A model generated the notes under the pieces. It was not told the origin of the DNA. It was given only the letters and a program-made list of their open reading frames with translations, and ran no database searches. Positions 10,238 through 18,716 of a stretch of 47,878 nt of DNA are shown here, piece after piece. The stretch lies in NCBI RefSeq assembly GCF_003438495.1, contig NZ_QSSH01000016.1, positions 1 to 47,878 of the forward strand. The letters are read 5' to 3'. Origin of the DNA: Collinsella sp. TF05-9AC. Its GTDB lineage: Bacteria > Actinomycetota > Coriobacteriia > Coriobacteriales > Coriobacteriaceae. How positions within the stretch are numbered: the first letter of the stretch is position 1; every line of letters begins with the position of its first letter. The translations under genes were made by a program, and so were the position numbers.

Positions 10238-11350
10238 CTAGTCATGATAACGATAATGTGCCGCGCAGCTGCCTTCGGAGCTCACCATGCACGGGCCGAC
10301 GGGATGCTCGGGCGTGCACGCGTGGCCGAACAACGGGCAGTCGCTGGGTGTAATAGCCCCGCGCAGCACGTCGCCGCAGCGACATCCGCGCGGCTCGACC
10401 GTCGGTTCAATCGGCACGTCATAGCGGGCACCGGCATCAAAGCGCGCGAACTCGGGCCGGATGGAAAGGCCCGAGGCGGGAATCGGTCCCAGCCCGCGCC
10501 ACGTGGTGTCGCACGGCTCAAATACCTGCTCGACCAGCTGGCGCGCCACGGGGTTGCCGTCCGCATTGACGCCGCGGCGGTAGGCGTTGTCGATCTCGGG
10601 CCGTCCCTCAATAACCATTTGGACCAGCATGCAAATGCCCTGCAAGATATCGACCGGCTCAAACCCGGTAACCACGCCCGGGGTCCTAAACTCATCGACC
10701 AAAAAGCCAAATGGCGCCACGCCCGTGATGGTGGCGACGTGACCCGGCAGGATAAAGCCGTCGATGGTCGTCTCGGGGTCGTTGGCGATCGCACGCAGCG
10801 CCGGTGGCGTGGTTTTATGAGCGCAGTAGACCGAGAAGTTCTGAAGTCCGCGCGCATCTGCTTCCAGGATTGCGGCAGCGATGGTAGGCGTCGTGGTCTC
10901 AAAGCCCACGCCCATAAAGATGACCGGGCGATCGGGGTTGTGCTCGGCAATATCGAGCGCATCGAGCGGGGAATAGACGATGCGGATGTCGCGTCCGGCT
11001 GCCTTTTGCGCGGCAAGCGAGGTAGACGATCCGGGCACGCGCATCATGTCGCCAAACGTGGTGATGATGACGCCGTCCATCTTGGCGAGTGCGATTGCGT
11101 GGTCGATATCGCGGTTGGCAGTGACGCAGACAGGGCAGCCCGGGCCGCTCAGCAGCTTGAGCCCCGCCGGCATAATGGAACGAAAACCATAGCGGCCGAT
11201 GCTCACGGTATGCGTGCCGCAGACTTCCATAAGGTTGATGGTGCGGTCGCCGACAAGCTCATGAATGCGATCGATGAGCTCCCGGGCCAGCTTGGGGTCG
11301 CGAAATGCCGAAAAGTCGATACCGGAGTGAACCGGCTGAGCCGCCGCCAC
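10238..11350 (-). CDS. hypD: Hydrogenase maturation protein HypD
   Basis: The 370-residue Fe-S protein is the scaffold, with HypC, on which Fe(CN)2CO is assembled. The conserved CGTHT motif and GPGCPVCVT motif are present, as is the C-terminal cluster-binding region with several cysteines (PRGCRCGDVLRG, DCPLFGHAC, GPCMVSSEGSC). It starts with GTG at 11350, and the hypC stop TAG shares one base with it, giving strong translational coupling. The C-terminal extension past the last cysteine is short, as usual for the family. Confidence 0.97.
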   Translation of the reverse strand: MAAAQPVHSGIDFSAFRDPKLARELIDRIHELVGDRTINLMEVCGTHTVSIGRYGFRSIMPAGLKLLSGPGCPVCVTANRDIDHAIALAKMDGVIITTFGDMMRVPGSSTSLAAQKAAGRDIRIVYSPLDALDIAEHNPDRPVIFMGVGFETTTPTIAAAILEADARGLQNFSVYCAHKTTPPALRAIANDPETTIDGFILPGHVATITGVAPFGFLVDEFRTPGVVTGFEPVDILQGICMLVQMVIEGRPEIDNAYRRGVNADGNPVARQLVEQVFEPCDTTWRGLGPIPASGLSIRPEFARFDAGARYDVPIEPTVEPRGCRCGDVLRGAITPSDCPLFGHACTPEHPVGPCMVSSEGSCAAHYRYHD

Positions 11351-11610
11351 TAGTATGCCTCGGCCGGGTTGGTGGCCAGCTGGTCCTCTTCGACCAGCTC
11401 AGTCATGGTGTTGACCAGATCGAGCGTCTCTTGAGCTTCCTGCTCGTCAACAATCTGGATACCAAAGCCGGCATGCACGAGAACATAGTCTCCCACCTGC
11501 GCCGTCGGCACGAGCCTCAACGATACCGGACGCTCGATCCCCATCATGTCGACGGTCGCCTTTAGGTCGCCGTCGCGTTTGATTACTTTACCGGGAACGG
11601 CAAGGCACAT
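11350..11610 (-). CDS. hypC: Hydrogenase maturation chaperone HypC
   Basis: The 86-residue protein begins MCLAVPGKV, the family signature in which Cys2 binds the iron centre and then the hydrogenase large subunit precursor. It is of usual length. The GGGG ribosome site lies seven bases before ATG. The gene overlaps hypD by one base and lies 131 bp after hypF on the same strand. Confidence 0.97.
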   Translation of the reverse strand: MCLAVPGKVIKRDGDLKATVDMMGIERPVSLRLVPTAQVGDYVLVHAGFGIQIVDEQEAQETLDLVNTMTELVEEDQLATNPAEAY

Positions 11611-11741
11611 AATGTTCCCCTTTTATACGCTTTGCGCTGGACGGGCGCTCAATAATCCATCAGTTGATGGTAGCGCTCGCGGGCGCTGCGGGCAAACGCG
11701 CTACACCTGTGAGACGGCGGCTTGCGGGCTGGCCGAACAGC

Positions 11742-14213
11742 CTACTGCGATGCAACCTGCGCAAGACGAGCGCTTGCGACTGTCGCCTGACCGTAGGCGA
11801 TGCAGCCGTCATTGACGGGTACGGTGTGGGGGACAAGGACAGTAAGGCCTGCGCTTTTGAGCTCGCGGGCGAGGAGCTGAAGCAGAAGTCGGTTCATGAA
11901 GACGCCGCCCGAGAGCGCGACGGTGTCGATGCCCTCGTGCACGCAGATATCGCTGGCGATGCGCGCCGAGGAGCGCGCGACGGAGACATGGAAATCGAGT
12001 GCGAGCCTGTCGGCGGGCGCTCCGGCTTCAATTCCTCCCAAAAGTGCCTCAAAGAGTGCTTTCTGGTCCAGAAAATAGGGGCCGTCCAGCCACGATGGGC
12101 CAGATGCGAAATAGCCGGCGTTGTTGTCGGGAAAATGGGCGATTTCGTTGTCGAGCGCGCGCCAGGCGGCAGCCTCAAGCTCGATGGCGGGTTCGCCCTC
12201 GTAGGTTGCCTTGTCGCAGATGCCCAGAATTGCTGCCGCGGCATCAAAGAGACGCCCCATGCTGCTGGTACGCGGGCTGTTGATGCCGCGCTCGATCATG
12301 GTGGCTGTCACGCTGCGCGTTTGCTCGTCGAGGCTGTCCAAAAGCCGAGCGGCACCTGGGTGCTCGAGCAGGCCGAGCTCACTGAGCAGGGCAAAGGCGT
12401 TGCGGCGGGCGTCGCGCACGGAGGCCGCCCCACCGGGGAGCGCCCAGGTGCGCAAATGCGCGGCGCGCTCAAAGCCGCCAAGGCTGGCAACAAGAAACTC
12501 GCCGCCCCAAATGGTCCCATCGGTGCCGGCGCCGGTGCCGTCAAAGGCGATGCCAAGGACGCGCGCGTCGGTTGTAAGCTGGCCCGCGGCGATGGCCTCG
12601 GCCATTACGCTCGCGATATGCGCATGATGGTGCTGCACCTCGACGAGCGGCAGATTGCATTTTCGCGTCTGCTCGCGCGCCCACTGGCTCGATAGATAGC
12701 TGGGGTGCACATCGCAGGCCAAGGCGGCGGGCGCCAAGTCAAAGAGATCTTCCAAGCGCGTGCGCGCGGCGTTCCAGGCATCGAAGGTCCCGCCGTTTTC
12801 AACATCGCCGATATGCTGCGACACAAAACAGGTCGCCTTGCCGTTCGTCCCTTCACGCGTGAGCGCAATCGTGGCCTTTTGTTGTGGCCCGCAGGCGAGC
12901 ACGCAGGACGGAGCGCCGTCGAGCGCCGGCAACGGCAGCGGCTGGGGTGCATATCCGCGAGCGCGGCGAACGGGCATAACGGTGCCGTTCGCCGCGCGCA
13001 TTACAGAGTCGTCGTAGCGCGAGAGGATTGCGCGGTCGTTACCGAGCAGCGCGTCGGCGATGCCGGCGGCAACGAGGTGCTCCCAGGCAAGGTCGTCGTC
13101 GGTCTCGATGGGTTCTTCGCTCAGGTTTCCGCTGGTCATGACGAGCGCGTGCATACCGCAGGCTTCTGCCGCGGCAAGCAACAGATGTTGAAGCGGCGTA
13201 TAGGGGAGCATGACGCCGAGCTCAGGAAGGTCGTGCGCGACAGATGGCGCGAGAGCGAGGATGTCGGGGGAACCGCCGTTGCCCTCGCCAACAGTGCGCC
13301 GGCGCAGCAGCACAATGGGGCGGATACTGCCAGCGAGCAGATCGCGTTCAGCATCGTCGATATGACACAGGCGCCCGGCATCGGCAAGACTGCGAACCAT
13401 GACGGCAAGTGGCTTGTTGCTGCGACGCTTGCGACGGCGCAGCTCGCGCACCGCTTGTTCGTTGGCAGCATCGCAGGCCAGGTGGAATCCGCCCAGGCCC
13501 TTGATGGCGACGATGCCACCGCTGGCCAGCAGCTCAACGCAGCGCTCGATGATAGCGTCGCTGGCCTCGCGTGTGGTGCCGACGGTCGGTGTCGCGGACG
13601 AATTCCCGCACGCATTGCCGTTTACAGCCTCGCGCCAGGTAATATGCGGCCCGCAGTCAAAGCAGGCATCGGGCTGCGCATGAAAGCGCCGGTCAAGTGG
13701 GTCGGCATACTCCGCGGCGCATTCGGGGCACATGGGAAAGCGATCCATAGAGGTGGCCGCTCGGTCATAAGGCAGCGAGCGGATGATGGTAAAGCGCGGG
13801 CCGCAGTTGGTGCAGTTGATAAAGGGGTAGTGATAGCGTCGGTCGGCGGGATCGAACAGTTCGCGCAGGCAGTCGTCGCAGGTGGCGATATCGGGCGAGA
13901 CGAGCGTCGTATGCGCAGTCTGGTCCTGTGACGCCACAATGCGAAAGCCCTGTTCATTGGCAGCATCCCAAGTGCCGGGCTCCAAATCCGCAACGTCGAC
14001 GCGCTCCACGCGGGCAGCCGCGGGTGCGTGCTCCGACAGCGCGGCGACAAAGCCGTCGACGGCCGCACCCGAGGCATGCGCCTCGACATGCACGCCGTCG
14101 CCTGCGTTGAGCACCCAGCCGCAGATGCCATGCGCCATGGCCTCGCGATACACAAACGGCCGCATGCCAACGCCCTGCACAATGCCCGTCACATGAATAT
14201 GCACATGCCGCAT
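11742..14213 (-). CDS. hypF: Carbamoyltransferase HypF
   Basis: The 823-residue protein makes the carbamoyl group for the cyanide ligands of [NiFe]-hydrogenase from carbamoyl phosphate. Domains in order are an acylphosphatase-like domain (about 1-95, VTGIVQGVGMRPFVYR), two zinc fingers of the CxxC-x18-CxxC type (CDDCLRELFD..NCTNCGP and CPECAAEYAD..ACFDCGP), a YrdC-like domain with IVAIKGLGGFHLACDA, and a Kae1-like domain with HHHAHIASVMAE and SGGVFMNRLL. I chose ATG at 14213, just after GGGAG. An upstream ATG adds six residues. Length is slightly above the usual 750-800. It follows nikR on the same strand, with a double palindromic repeat in between. Confidence 0.96.
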   Translation of the reverse strand: MRHVHIHVTGIVQGVGMRPFVYREAMAHGICGWVLNAGDGVHVEAHASGAAVDGFVAALSEHAPAAARVERVDVADLEPGTWDAANEQGFRIVASQDQTAHTTLVSPDIATCDDCLRELFDPADRRYHYPFINCTNCGPRFTIIRSLPYDRAATSMDRFPMCPECAAEYADPLDRRFHAQPDACFDCGPHITWREAVNGNACGNSSATPTVGTTREASDAIIERCVELLASGGIVAIKGLGGFHLACDAANEQAVRELRRRKRRSNKPLAVMVRSLADAGRLCHIDDAERDLLAGSIRPIVLLRRRTVGEGNGGSPDILALAPSVAHDLPELGVMLPYTPLQHLLLAAAEACGMHALVMTSGNLSEEPIETDDDLAWEHLVAAGIADALLGNDRAILSRYDDSVMRAANGTVMPVRRARGYAPQPLPLPALDGAPSCVLACGPQQKATIALTREGTNGKATCFVSQHIGDVENGGTFDAWNAARTRLEDLFDLAPAALACDVHPSYLSSQWAREQTRKCNLPLVEVQHHHAHIASVMAEAIAAGQLTTDARVLGIAFDGTGAGTDGTIWGGEFLVASLGGFERAAHLRTWALPGGAASVRDARRNAFALLSELGLLEHPGAARLLDSLDEQTRSVTATMIERGINSPRTSSMGRLFDAAAAILGICDKATYEGEPAIELEAAAWRALDNEIAHFPDNNAGYFASGPSWLDGPYFLDQKALFEALLGGIEAGAPADRLALDFHVSVARSSARIASDICVHEGIDTVALSGGVFMNRLLLQLLARELKSAGLTVLVPHTVPVNDGCIAYGQATVASARLAQVASQ

Positions 14214-14232
14214 GCGGCTCTCCCTCATCAAA

Positions 14233-14313
14233 ACCGACCAAAAAGGGACAGGTTTATTTTGGTAGGTAAAACATCTAAACCTGCCAAAACAAACCTGTCC
14301 CTTTTTGGCAGGT
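14233..14313. repeat. Head-to-head pair of 35-bp palindromic elements, family A copies 3 and 4
   Basis: Two family A elements (14233-14267 and 14279-14313) lie in opposite orientation 11 bp apart, forming a larger imperfect inverted repeat of 35-bp arms on top of each element's own palindrome. They fill the gap between the end of nikR and the start of hypF. The pair could form an alternative hairpin in the nikR-hypF transcript. Confidence 0.88.
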
Positions 14314-14331
14314 GCGCTGCGGGAAATCCCG

Positions 14332-14856
14332 CTACAGTCCTAGGCTTTGTCCGGTGGCGGCACACGTGAGCTCGCCGTGCTTAACGCCGCGCAGCCCCAG
14401 CAGGCGGTCGGCCAGCTCGTAGACGCGCTCGCCGCGACCCTTGAGCGCCAGAATCTCCAAGCAGTTGTGGTGATCCAGATGCACATGCATGGTTGAGACG
14501 ATCTCGTCGGTGTAGTCGTGCTGTACCTCGTCCAGGCGGCGCGTCAGATCGCCGGTATGGTGGTCATAGATCATGGTGAGTGAACCGATGACCTGCTCGT
14601 CGGGCGTGCGCATCTGCTCCTTCGCGATCGAGGCGCGAATCAGGTCGCGTACGGCCTCGGAGCGGTTGGCCACGTCACCGCGGCGTGCGATCTGCTCGTC
14701 AAAGCGGCGCAGCAGATCGTCGGGCGCGGTCACCGAAAAGCGGACCAGCTCGGAGCTGGAGCCGGTGCAACGGCAGCTCGCCTGGTCGGCCGGACCGTGC
14801 GGATGCTCGTGCTTGTGGTCGCAGCCGTGCTCGTGCTCGTGCTCGTGCTCGGTCAC
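14332..14856 (-). CDS. nikR: NikR-family nickel-responsive regulator with His-rich N-terminal extension
   Basis: The 174-residue protein has a ribbon-helix-helix domain (about 36-80, RFSVTAPDDLLRRFDEQIARRG) and the C-terminal ACT-like nickel domain with the ligand set in TMHVHLDHHNCLEI (several His plus Cys), as in E. coli NikR. Unusually, residues 1-21 hold eight histidines (MTEHEHEHEHGCDHKHEHPHG), and a CRC motif follows at 28-30. The start is a GTG at 14856, one base after the stop of the upstream 82-aa gene, so the two are translationally coupled. As a NikR homologue it would bind Ni(II) and control nickel uptake or hydrogenase genes; its position upstream of hypF fits this. The extension could store or sense metal. 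Confidence 0.92.
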   Translation of the reverse strand: MTEHEHEHEHGCDHKHEHPHGPADQASCRCTGSSSELVRFSVTAPDDLLRRFDEQIARRGDVANRSEAVRDLIRASIAKEQMRTPDEQVIGSLTMIYDHHTGDLTRRLDEVQHDYTDEIVSTMHVHLDHHNCLEILALKGRGERVYELADRLLGLRGVKHGELTCAATGQSLGL

Positions 14857-14857
14857 G

Positions 14858-15106
14858 CTACACCAGCTTCACGGAGCCGACGGAGTTATGGTCGGCCTCG
14901 ATGGCGTCCTCGTAGCCCTCGAGCGCGTCATGCGCCTCGTGCAGCGCAGCCATGGCGGCCTCGAGCTTGGCGCCAATACGCTCCATGTCAAAGTTCTCGG
15001 TCGCATGCAGCAGCTGATGGCTCCACTCGTGAGCGAGCTCGATGGTGTCGTCGACCTGCTTGACGCTCATGGCAAGCTGGCTCATGTTCATTCCAACATC
15101 ATGCAT
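14858..15106 (-). CDS. Conserved small helical protein coupled to nikR
   Basis: The 82-residue protein (MHDVGMNMSQLAMSVKQVDD..) has no recognised domain. It looks mostly alpha-helical, is rich in Glu and Ala, and contains several His (HEWSHQLLHATENF, ALHEAHDALEGYEDAIEADH) and Met residues in its first 15 positions. A strong AAAGGAG site lies nine bases before the ATG. It is translated one base ahead of nikR, which strongly suggests a shared role in nickel homeostasis or hydrogenase biogenesis. I do not recognise the family. Confidence 0.8.
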   Translation of the reverse strand: MHDVGMNMSQLAMSVKQVDDTIELAHEWSHQLLHATENFDMERIGAKLEAAMAALHEAHDALEGYEDAIEADHNSVGSVKLV

Positions 15107-15183
15107 GGAAAATCTCCTTTTGTATGGGGCAGTTCAGTGGTTCAGATTTTACTACGCCCGCTCTGTGCGCAGCTGCATAAGAA

Positions 15184-15216
15184 AACGGGTGCGAGTCTGT
15201 GTGACTCGCACCCGTT
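15184..15216 (-). terminator. Terminator of trxA
   Basis: A perfect 14-bp stem (AACGGGTGCGAGTC and its complement) with a 5-nt loop. Read on the minus strand it is followed by TTTTCTT. It lies 112 bp after the thioredoxin stop. Confidence 0.85.
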
Positions 15217-15327
15217 CACTGGGGGCTGTTTGTAACTACCATACTATCCGTGGTCGTCCGCGCCGCGCCCGGCAGTCCGGCGAGCGGTGCAAAAGCGCTC
15301 ATGGACGGCGGGTAAGTAACAAGCGTA

Positions 15328-15648
15328 TTACAGATGCTTCTCCAGCAGCGCCTGCAGCCTCGCCTTGGGCAGAGCGCCAACCGAGCGGTCAATCTCCTCG
15401 CCGTTCTTAAACACAATCAGCGTGGGGATGCTCATGACGCCATACTTCATGGCCAGGTCCTGGTTGTCGTCGACGTTGCATTTGGCGACGGCAAGCTTGC
15501 CCGCCAGCTCATCGGCAACCTCGTCAACGATGGGCGACAGCGAACGGCAGGGCCCACACCAGGGAGCCCAAAAATCGACCAGCACGGGAAGGCTGCCGTT
15601 GACGGTGGCGTCGAAGTTCTCGGGGGTAATCTGCTTAATGTCAGCCAT
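15328..15648 (-). CDS. trxA: Thioredoxin
   Basis: The 106-residue protein has the thioredoxin fold and the active site WCGPC (in VDFWAPWCGPCRSLSPIV), with the conserved cis-proline motif SIPTLIVFKNGE. It reduces protein disulphides in the cytosol and is kept reduced by thioredoxin reductase, not seen here. The ATG at 15648 has GGAGGT six bases upstream; a longer frame without a site adds 28 residues. It appears monocistronic. Length and motifs are normal. Confidence 0.96.
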   Translation of the reverse strand: MADIKQITPENFDATVNGSLPVLVDFWAPWCGPCRSLSPIVDEVADELAGKLAVAKCNVDDNQDLAMKYGVMSIPTLIVFKNGEEIDRSVGALPKARLQALLEKHL

Positions 15649-15784
15649 GGTGACCTCCATAATGTGACGCGGCTCAGCCGCGTAAAACTCAGTACGACCG
15701 TGCTTATACCCAGCCGCCCGCAAAGCAACCACTCGCAGGCGGCTCTTTTATATAATGGTGGGCACGCAAACGATTGGAGAGCGC

Positions 15785-16360
15785 ATGTCCACGTCACAAA
15801 GCCAGAAAAAAGAAGCCATCGCCCAGGCGGCCGAGCAGGAGCTCACATCGCTTGCGGTTCGTGGCGTGCGTATCGCGGGCAACGCGTGCTCGCCGATCGT
15901 GCTGGTCAAAGGCGATTTGGACGAGGCCGAGCGTTCGGGTGGCGAGCTTGCCGCCGGCCCGGATGGCGCGGCGTTGCGCAAGGCGCTTGGGGCCATCGGC
16001 TACGCGCCCGAGGATTTTTGCGTGCTGGCAAGCGTCGCCGGCGTGGGTGACGGAGCGGTCGCGGTGGGCGAGACTCTGCCGTGCGAGCTGTTCCGTGAGG
16101 CGCTTGAGGCTTTGGACCCCGAGGCGGTTCTGCTGCTGGACGATCGCGCGGCCGATACCATGCGCGAGACCTATGCCGACATGCTTGTGGCAATCGACGA
16201 CTTCGATACCGCTATGCTCAAGCCCGGCCTGGTCGCCCATGTGCAGGGCCGCCGCGTGCTCGCGCTCGACGGCTTTGAGGCGGCACTCACCGACAAGGCC
16301 GCTAAGCAGCGCATGTGGGCCTACATCAAGCAGCTGACTCCGGCGGTCGCTCCGCTGTAG
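15785..16360 (+). CDS. Unrecognised cytoplasmic protein
   Basis: A 191-residue soluble protein starting MSTSQSQKKEAIAQAAEQEL. I do not recognise a family. The body is alpha/beta with no membrane segment: GNACSPIVLVKGDLDEAER, a glycine/alanine-rich stretch GAIGYAPEDFCVLASVAGVGDG, and a strand-helix EALDPEAVLLLDDRAADTM. The pattern faintly recalls the uracil-DNA glycosylase fold, but no catalytic motif of that superfamily is visible, so I do not assign it. GGAG lies five bases before the ATG. It is divergent from trxA and convergent with the histidine kinase. Confidence 0.8.
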   Translation: MSTSQSQKKEAIAQAAEQELTSLAVRGVRIAGNACSPIVLVKGDLDEAERSGGELAAGPDGAALRKALGAIGYAPEDFCVLASVAGVGDGAVAVGETLPCELFREALEALDPEAVLLLDDRAADTMRETYADMLVAIDDFDTAMLKPGLVAHVQGRRVLALDGFEAALTDKAAKQRMWAYIKQLTPAVAPL

Positions 16361-16424
16361 CGGATTGGCGCCGGCGAGCGATTGCCTGGCGGGCAAGGCA
16401 CGCCTCGAGATCGGCGCCGCACTT

Positions 16425-17702
16425 CTACATCACAGCGCGCAGCTCAAACCGATCGCCGTTAATGCGGAACTGGCAGTTGCCGTTCATGCGTTCGACGGCA
16501 AGCTTAATGCTCTTGGTTCCAAAGCCGTGTCCGGTGTGCCCGGCTACGGGCATGCCGTCGACCATGCGCGGCGTGCGGTCAAACGTGTTGGAAACTAACA
16601 GCAGCAGCTGGCCGTCCTCTAATCGCAGGTCAAAGTCGACGAATCGCTTTCCTTGGGGTGCGGCGCTTGCGGCGGTGATAGCGTTTTCCAAGGCATTTGA
16701 GAGCACGCTAAACAGGTCGGCGTCACCTACGTGGATGGTTTCGGGTACGGCGGCGCGCAGGTTGGCGGTAATGCCGTTTCTATTGATATCCGAGTTAAAT
16801 GACGAAAGCGCGATGTTTACGGTCTCGTTGGCGCAGAAGCGGCGTACGGCGGTGCGGTCGCCGGCTTCGCAGAGTTCGTCGATGCGATCGAGCGCCTCGT
16901 CGGTGTGGCCCTCCTCAATTAAAGCGGCCAGGCCGCGTAGGAAGTGGCGCATGTCGTGGCGCAGAATCGACAGCTCGCGCCCAGATTGACGCCAAGCCTC
17001 GAGCTCTTTGATGGCGGCGCTGTCGCGGGTTTCGAGCATCCAGCGCTCTCGCTCGGCGGTTTCCTTTTCTTCGTATTCGCGCAGGTAAACGGCAAGAAAC
17101 ATAAGATAGAAGGCACAGAGCGCAAATGCCAAAAACTCAACCGTCACCACCGAGCCCGAGTGGAACAGCGTGGTGTAGACGTTGGTGGCATAGTCAAAGA
17201 CGTAATAGACGAGCGGCAGGATTAAAAGGATGCCCAGCTCGGTGGTGCTTTTAATCGCCAAGCGCGGACCGATGTCGCCGGCCCAATGCAACAGGACGGC
17301 AAAGACGGCGAGTGTGGTCGCGATGCGCGCCAGATAGTACGCGATCTGAGAATCGGTTGCGGCAAATGCGGCGATGCCCATCCAATTGCTGAACTGGCAG
17401 CTCAGATAGGCACTCGTAATGCCGAGCACGGCAAGCAGCGGGCTCAGGCGGTAGCGCGCGCACAAATAGATGACGAGCGGCAAATGCACGACGAGCGGAT
17501 ATACCTGGCGGGCGAAAAGCTCGCCGCCGACGGCATTGGCGATCGAAAAGGCAGCGCCGGTCACGACGCTGACCAGCACCAGTTCAAGCGCATGACGCCG
17601 GTTGATCTCGACACCGCACAGCGCCGCCGAGGCAAAGACGCCAAAGAGCAGCGTCGTGGCGTGGTGGATTGCCCAAAGGATCATTTCGACCGAGGAGACC
17701 AT
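16425..17702 (-). CDS. GHKL (AgrC-like) sensor histidine kinase
   Basis: The 425-residue protein has about six membrane segments in residues 1-215, then a short coiled region, the phospho-acceptor histidine in LRHDMRHFLRGL, and a GHKL ATPase domain with an N-box (SNALENAITAA) and a G-box (GHGFGTKSIK). This layout is that of the AgrC/ComD/VirS class, which sense peptides or other small signals. Its start overlaps the stop of the LytTR regulator (TGATG). No obvious AgrD-like peptide gene or AgrB protease lies next to it, so the signal is unknown. Confidence 0.92.
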   Translation of the reverse strand: MVSSVEMILWAIHHATTLLFGVFASAALCGVEINRRHALELVLVSVVTGAAFSIANAVGGELFARQVYPLVVHLPLVIYLCARYRLSPLLAVLGITSAYLSCQFSNWMGIAAFAATDSQIAYYLARIATTLAVFAVLLHWAGDIGPRLAIKSTTELGILLILPLVYYVFDYATNVYTTLFHSGSVVTVEFLAFALCAFYLMFLAVYLREYEEKETAERERWMLETRDSAAIKELEAWRQSGRELSILRHDMRHFLRGLAALIEEGHTDEALDRIDELCEAGDRTAVRRFCANETVNIALSSFNSDINRNGITANLRAAVPETIHVGDADLFSVLSNALENAITAASAAPQGKRFVDFDLRLEDGQLLLLVSNTFDRTPRMVDGMPVAGHTGHGFGTKSIKLAVERMNGNCQFRINGDRFELRAVM

Positions 17703-18424
17703 CAGCGCCTCCCGCCCTCAAAGCGCACCGCAAAGTAGGCGTCTTGGAATCCCTGCTTGCAGCTGCGCGAAAGCGGGATGCACGCGCCCGAGCGCATGAC
17801 GATGTCCGTGCGGTCAAAGTGATCGATATTGCGCAGGTTGACCTGGTAGCTGCGGTGGCATTTAAAGAAGACCGCGTTTTGCTCCAAGCGGTCCTCGACG
17901 CTGCGGAACGACTCGAGTGCCTCGATATCGCGTCCGTCGCGCAGGTGGAAGACCACGTGCTTGTTGCGCGCCTCGGCATATTCGATGTCGGACAGGCGCA
18001 AGGCGTGGTAGCCAAAGGAAGTTTTGATCACGAGCTCGTCGGTTGCCGCCGGGCGCATGCTCGAAAGCTCGTCGAGTAATCGCGCCAGGCGTTCGTAAGT
18101 CACGGGTTTGAGCAGATAGTCGAAGGCGCGGACCTCGTAGGATTCCAGCGCGAACTCGGGCGACGAGGTGAGGAACACCAGGCGCACGGCGGTGTCGGCC
18201 TGGCGCAGTTCGCGTGCGGTGTCCATGCCGTTGACGAGCGGCATGATCATGTCGAGCAGAATGATGTCGGCGCGCGATGCGGCATGGCGGGCCAGCAGGT
18301 CCTCGCCGCGCGTGACGAGCGCAACATCGACCGCCGTGCCCGTCTCGGTCGACCAACGGTCGATCATCCGGTGCAGTCTATCTAGAAAAGCGACATCATC
18401 GTCGCAGGCAATAATCTTGAGCAT
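17702..18424 (-). CDS. LytTR-family response regulator
   Basis: The 240-residue protein has a receiver domain (1-120) with acidic pocket D8-D10 and phospho-acceptor D58 in IILLDMIMP, the switch residue T111-region in FLTSSPEF, K in LLKPV, and a C-terminal LytTR DNA-binding domain (about 130-235, KCHRSYQVNLRNIDHF). It should be phosphorylated by the downstream kinase, with which it shares a stop/start overlap. LytTR regulators bind paired short repeats, usually upstream of bacteriocin, toxin or cell-surface genes. The target is not evident here. Confidence 0.94.
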   Translation of the reverse strand: MLKIIACDDDVAFLDRLHRMIDRWSTETGTAVDVALVTRGEDLLARHAASRADIILLDMIMPLVNGMDTARELRQADTAVRLVFLTSSPEFALESYEVRAFDYLLKPVTYERLARLLDELSSMRPAATDELVIKTSFGYHALRLSDIEYAEARNKHVVFHLRDGRDIEALESFRSVEDRLEQNAVFFKCHRSYQVNLRNIDHFDRTDIVMRSGACIPLSRSCKQGFQDAYFAVRFEGGRR

Positions 18425-18631
18425 TCGGCCCCCTTAAGTAGTTCGATTTTGCCACATCGGGCACGCGCCGCTTGCGGGGGTGCGGTCCGTTTGCGCCCCA
18501 CGGCGTGCAGCTCGCGCCAAGCGGTGTTGCGGTGGCGAAAGATGCCTCCTGCGCCATCGAGAGCTCAGCTATCCTCAGCTTGCCAGTTCGAAAATGGACC
18601 CGACCCAAGATTGAATCTTTATTTCAACTTT

Positions 18632-18675
18632 ACACCTAGGTTTACAGCTGTCTTGTCAGCTGTAAACCTAGGTGT
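18632..18675 (+). promoter_or_regulatory. NiaR operator region upstream of nadA
   Basis: Perfect 19-bp arms (ACACCTAGGTTTACAGCTG at 18632-18650, complement at 18657-18675) with a 6-nt centre. The sequence contains four related copies of the unit TTTACA[CG]CT, two in each direction, so it reads as two overlapping dimer sites. It ends 41 bp before the nadA start. The gene for a NiaR-type nicotinate-responsive repressor ends the same operon, and the TTACACCT-like half site matches the type of motif reported for NiaR. Repression by nicotinic acid is inferred. Confidence 0.8.
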
Positions 18676-18716
18676 CATACTAAAGCCCCAAGATTCGCCA
18701 AAAGAGAGGGGCCTTG

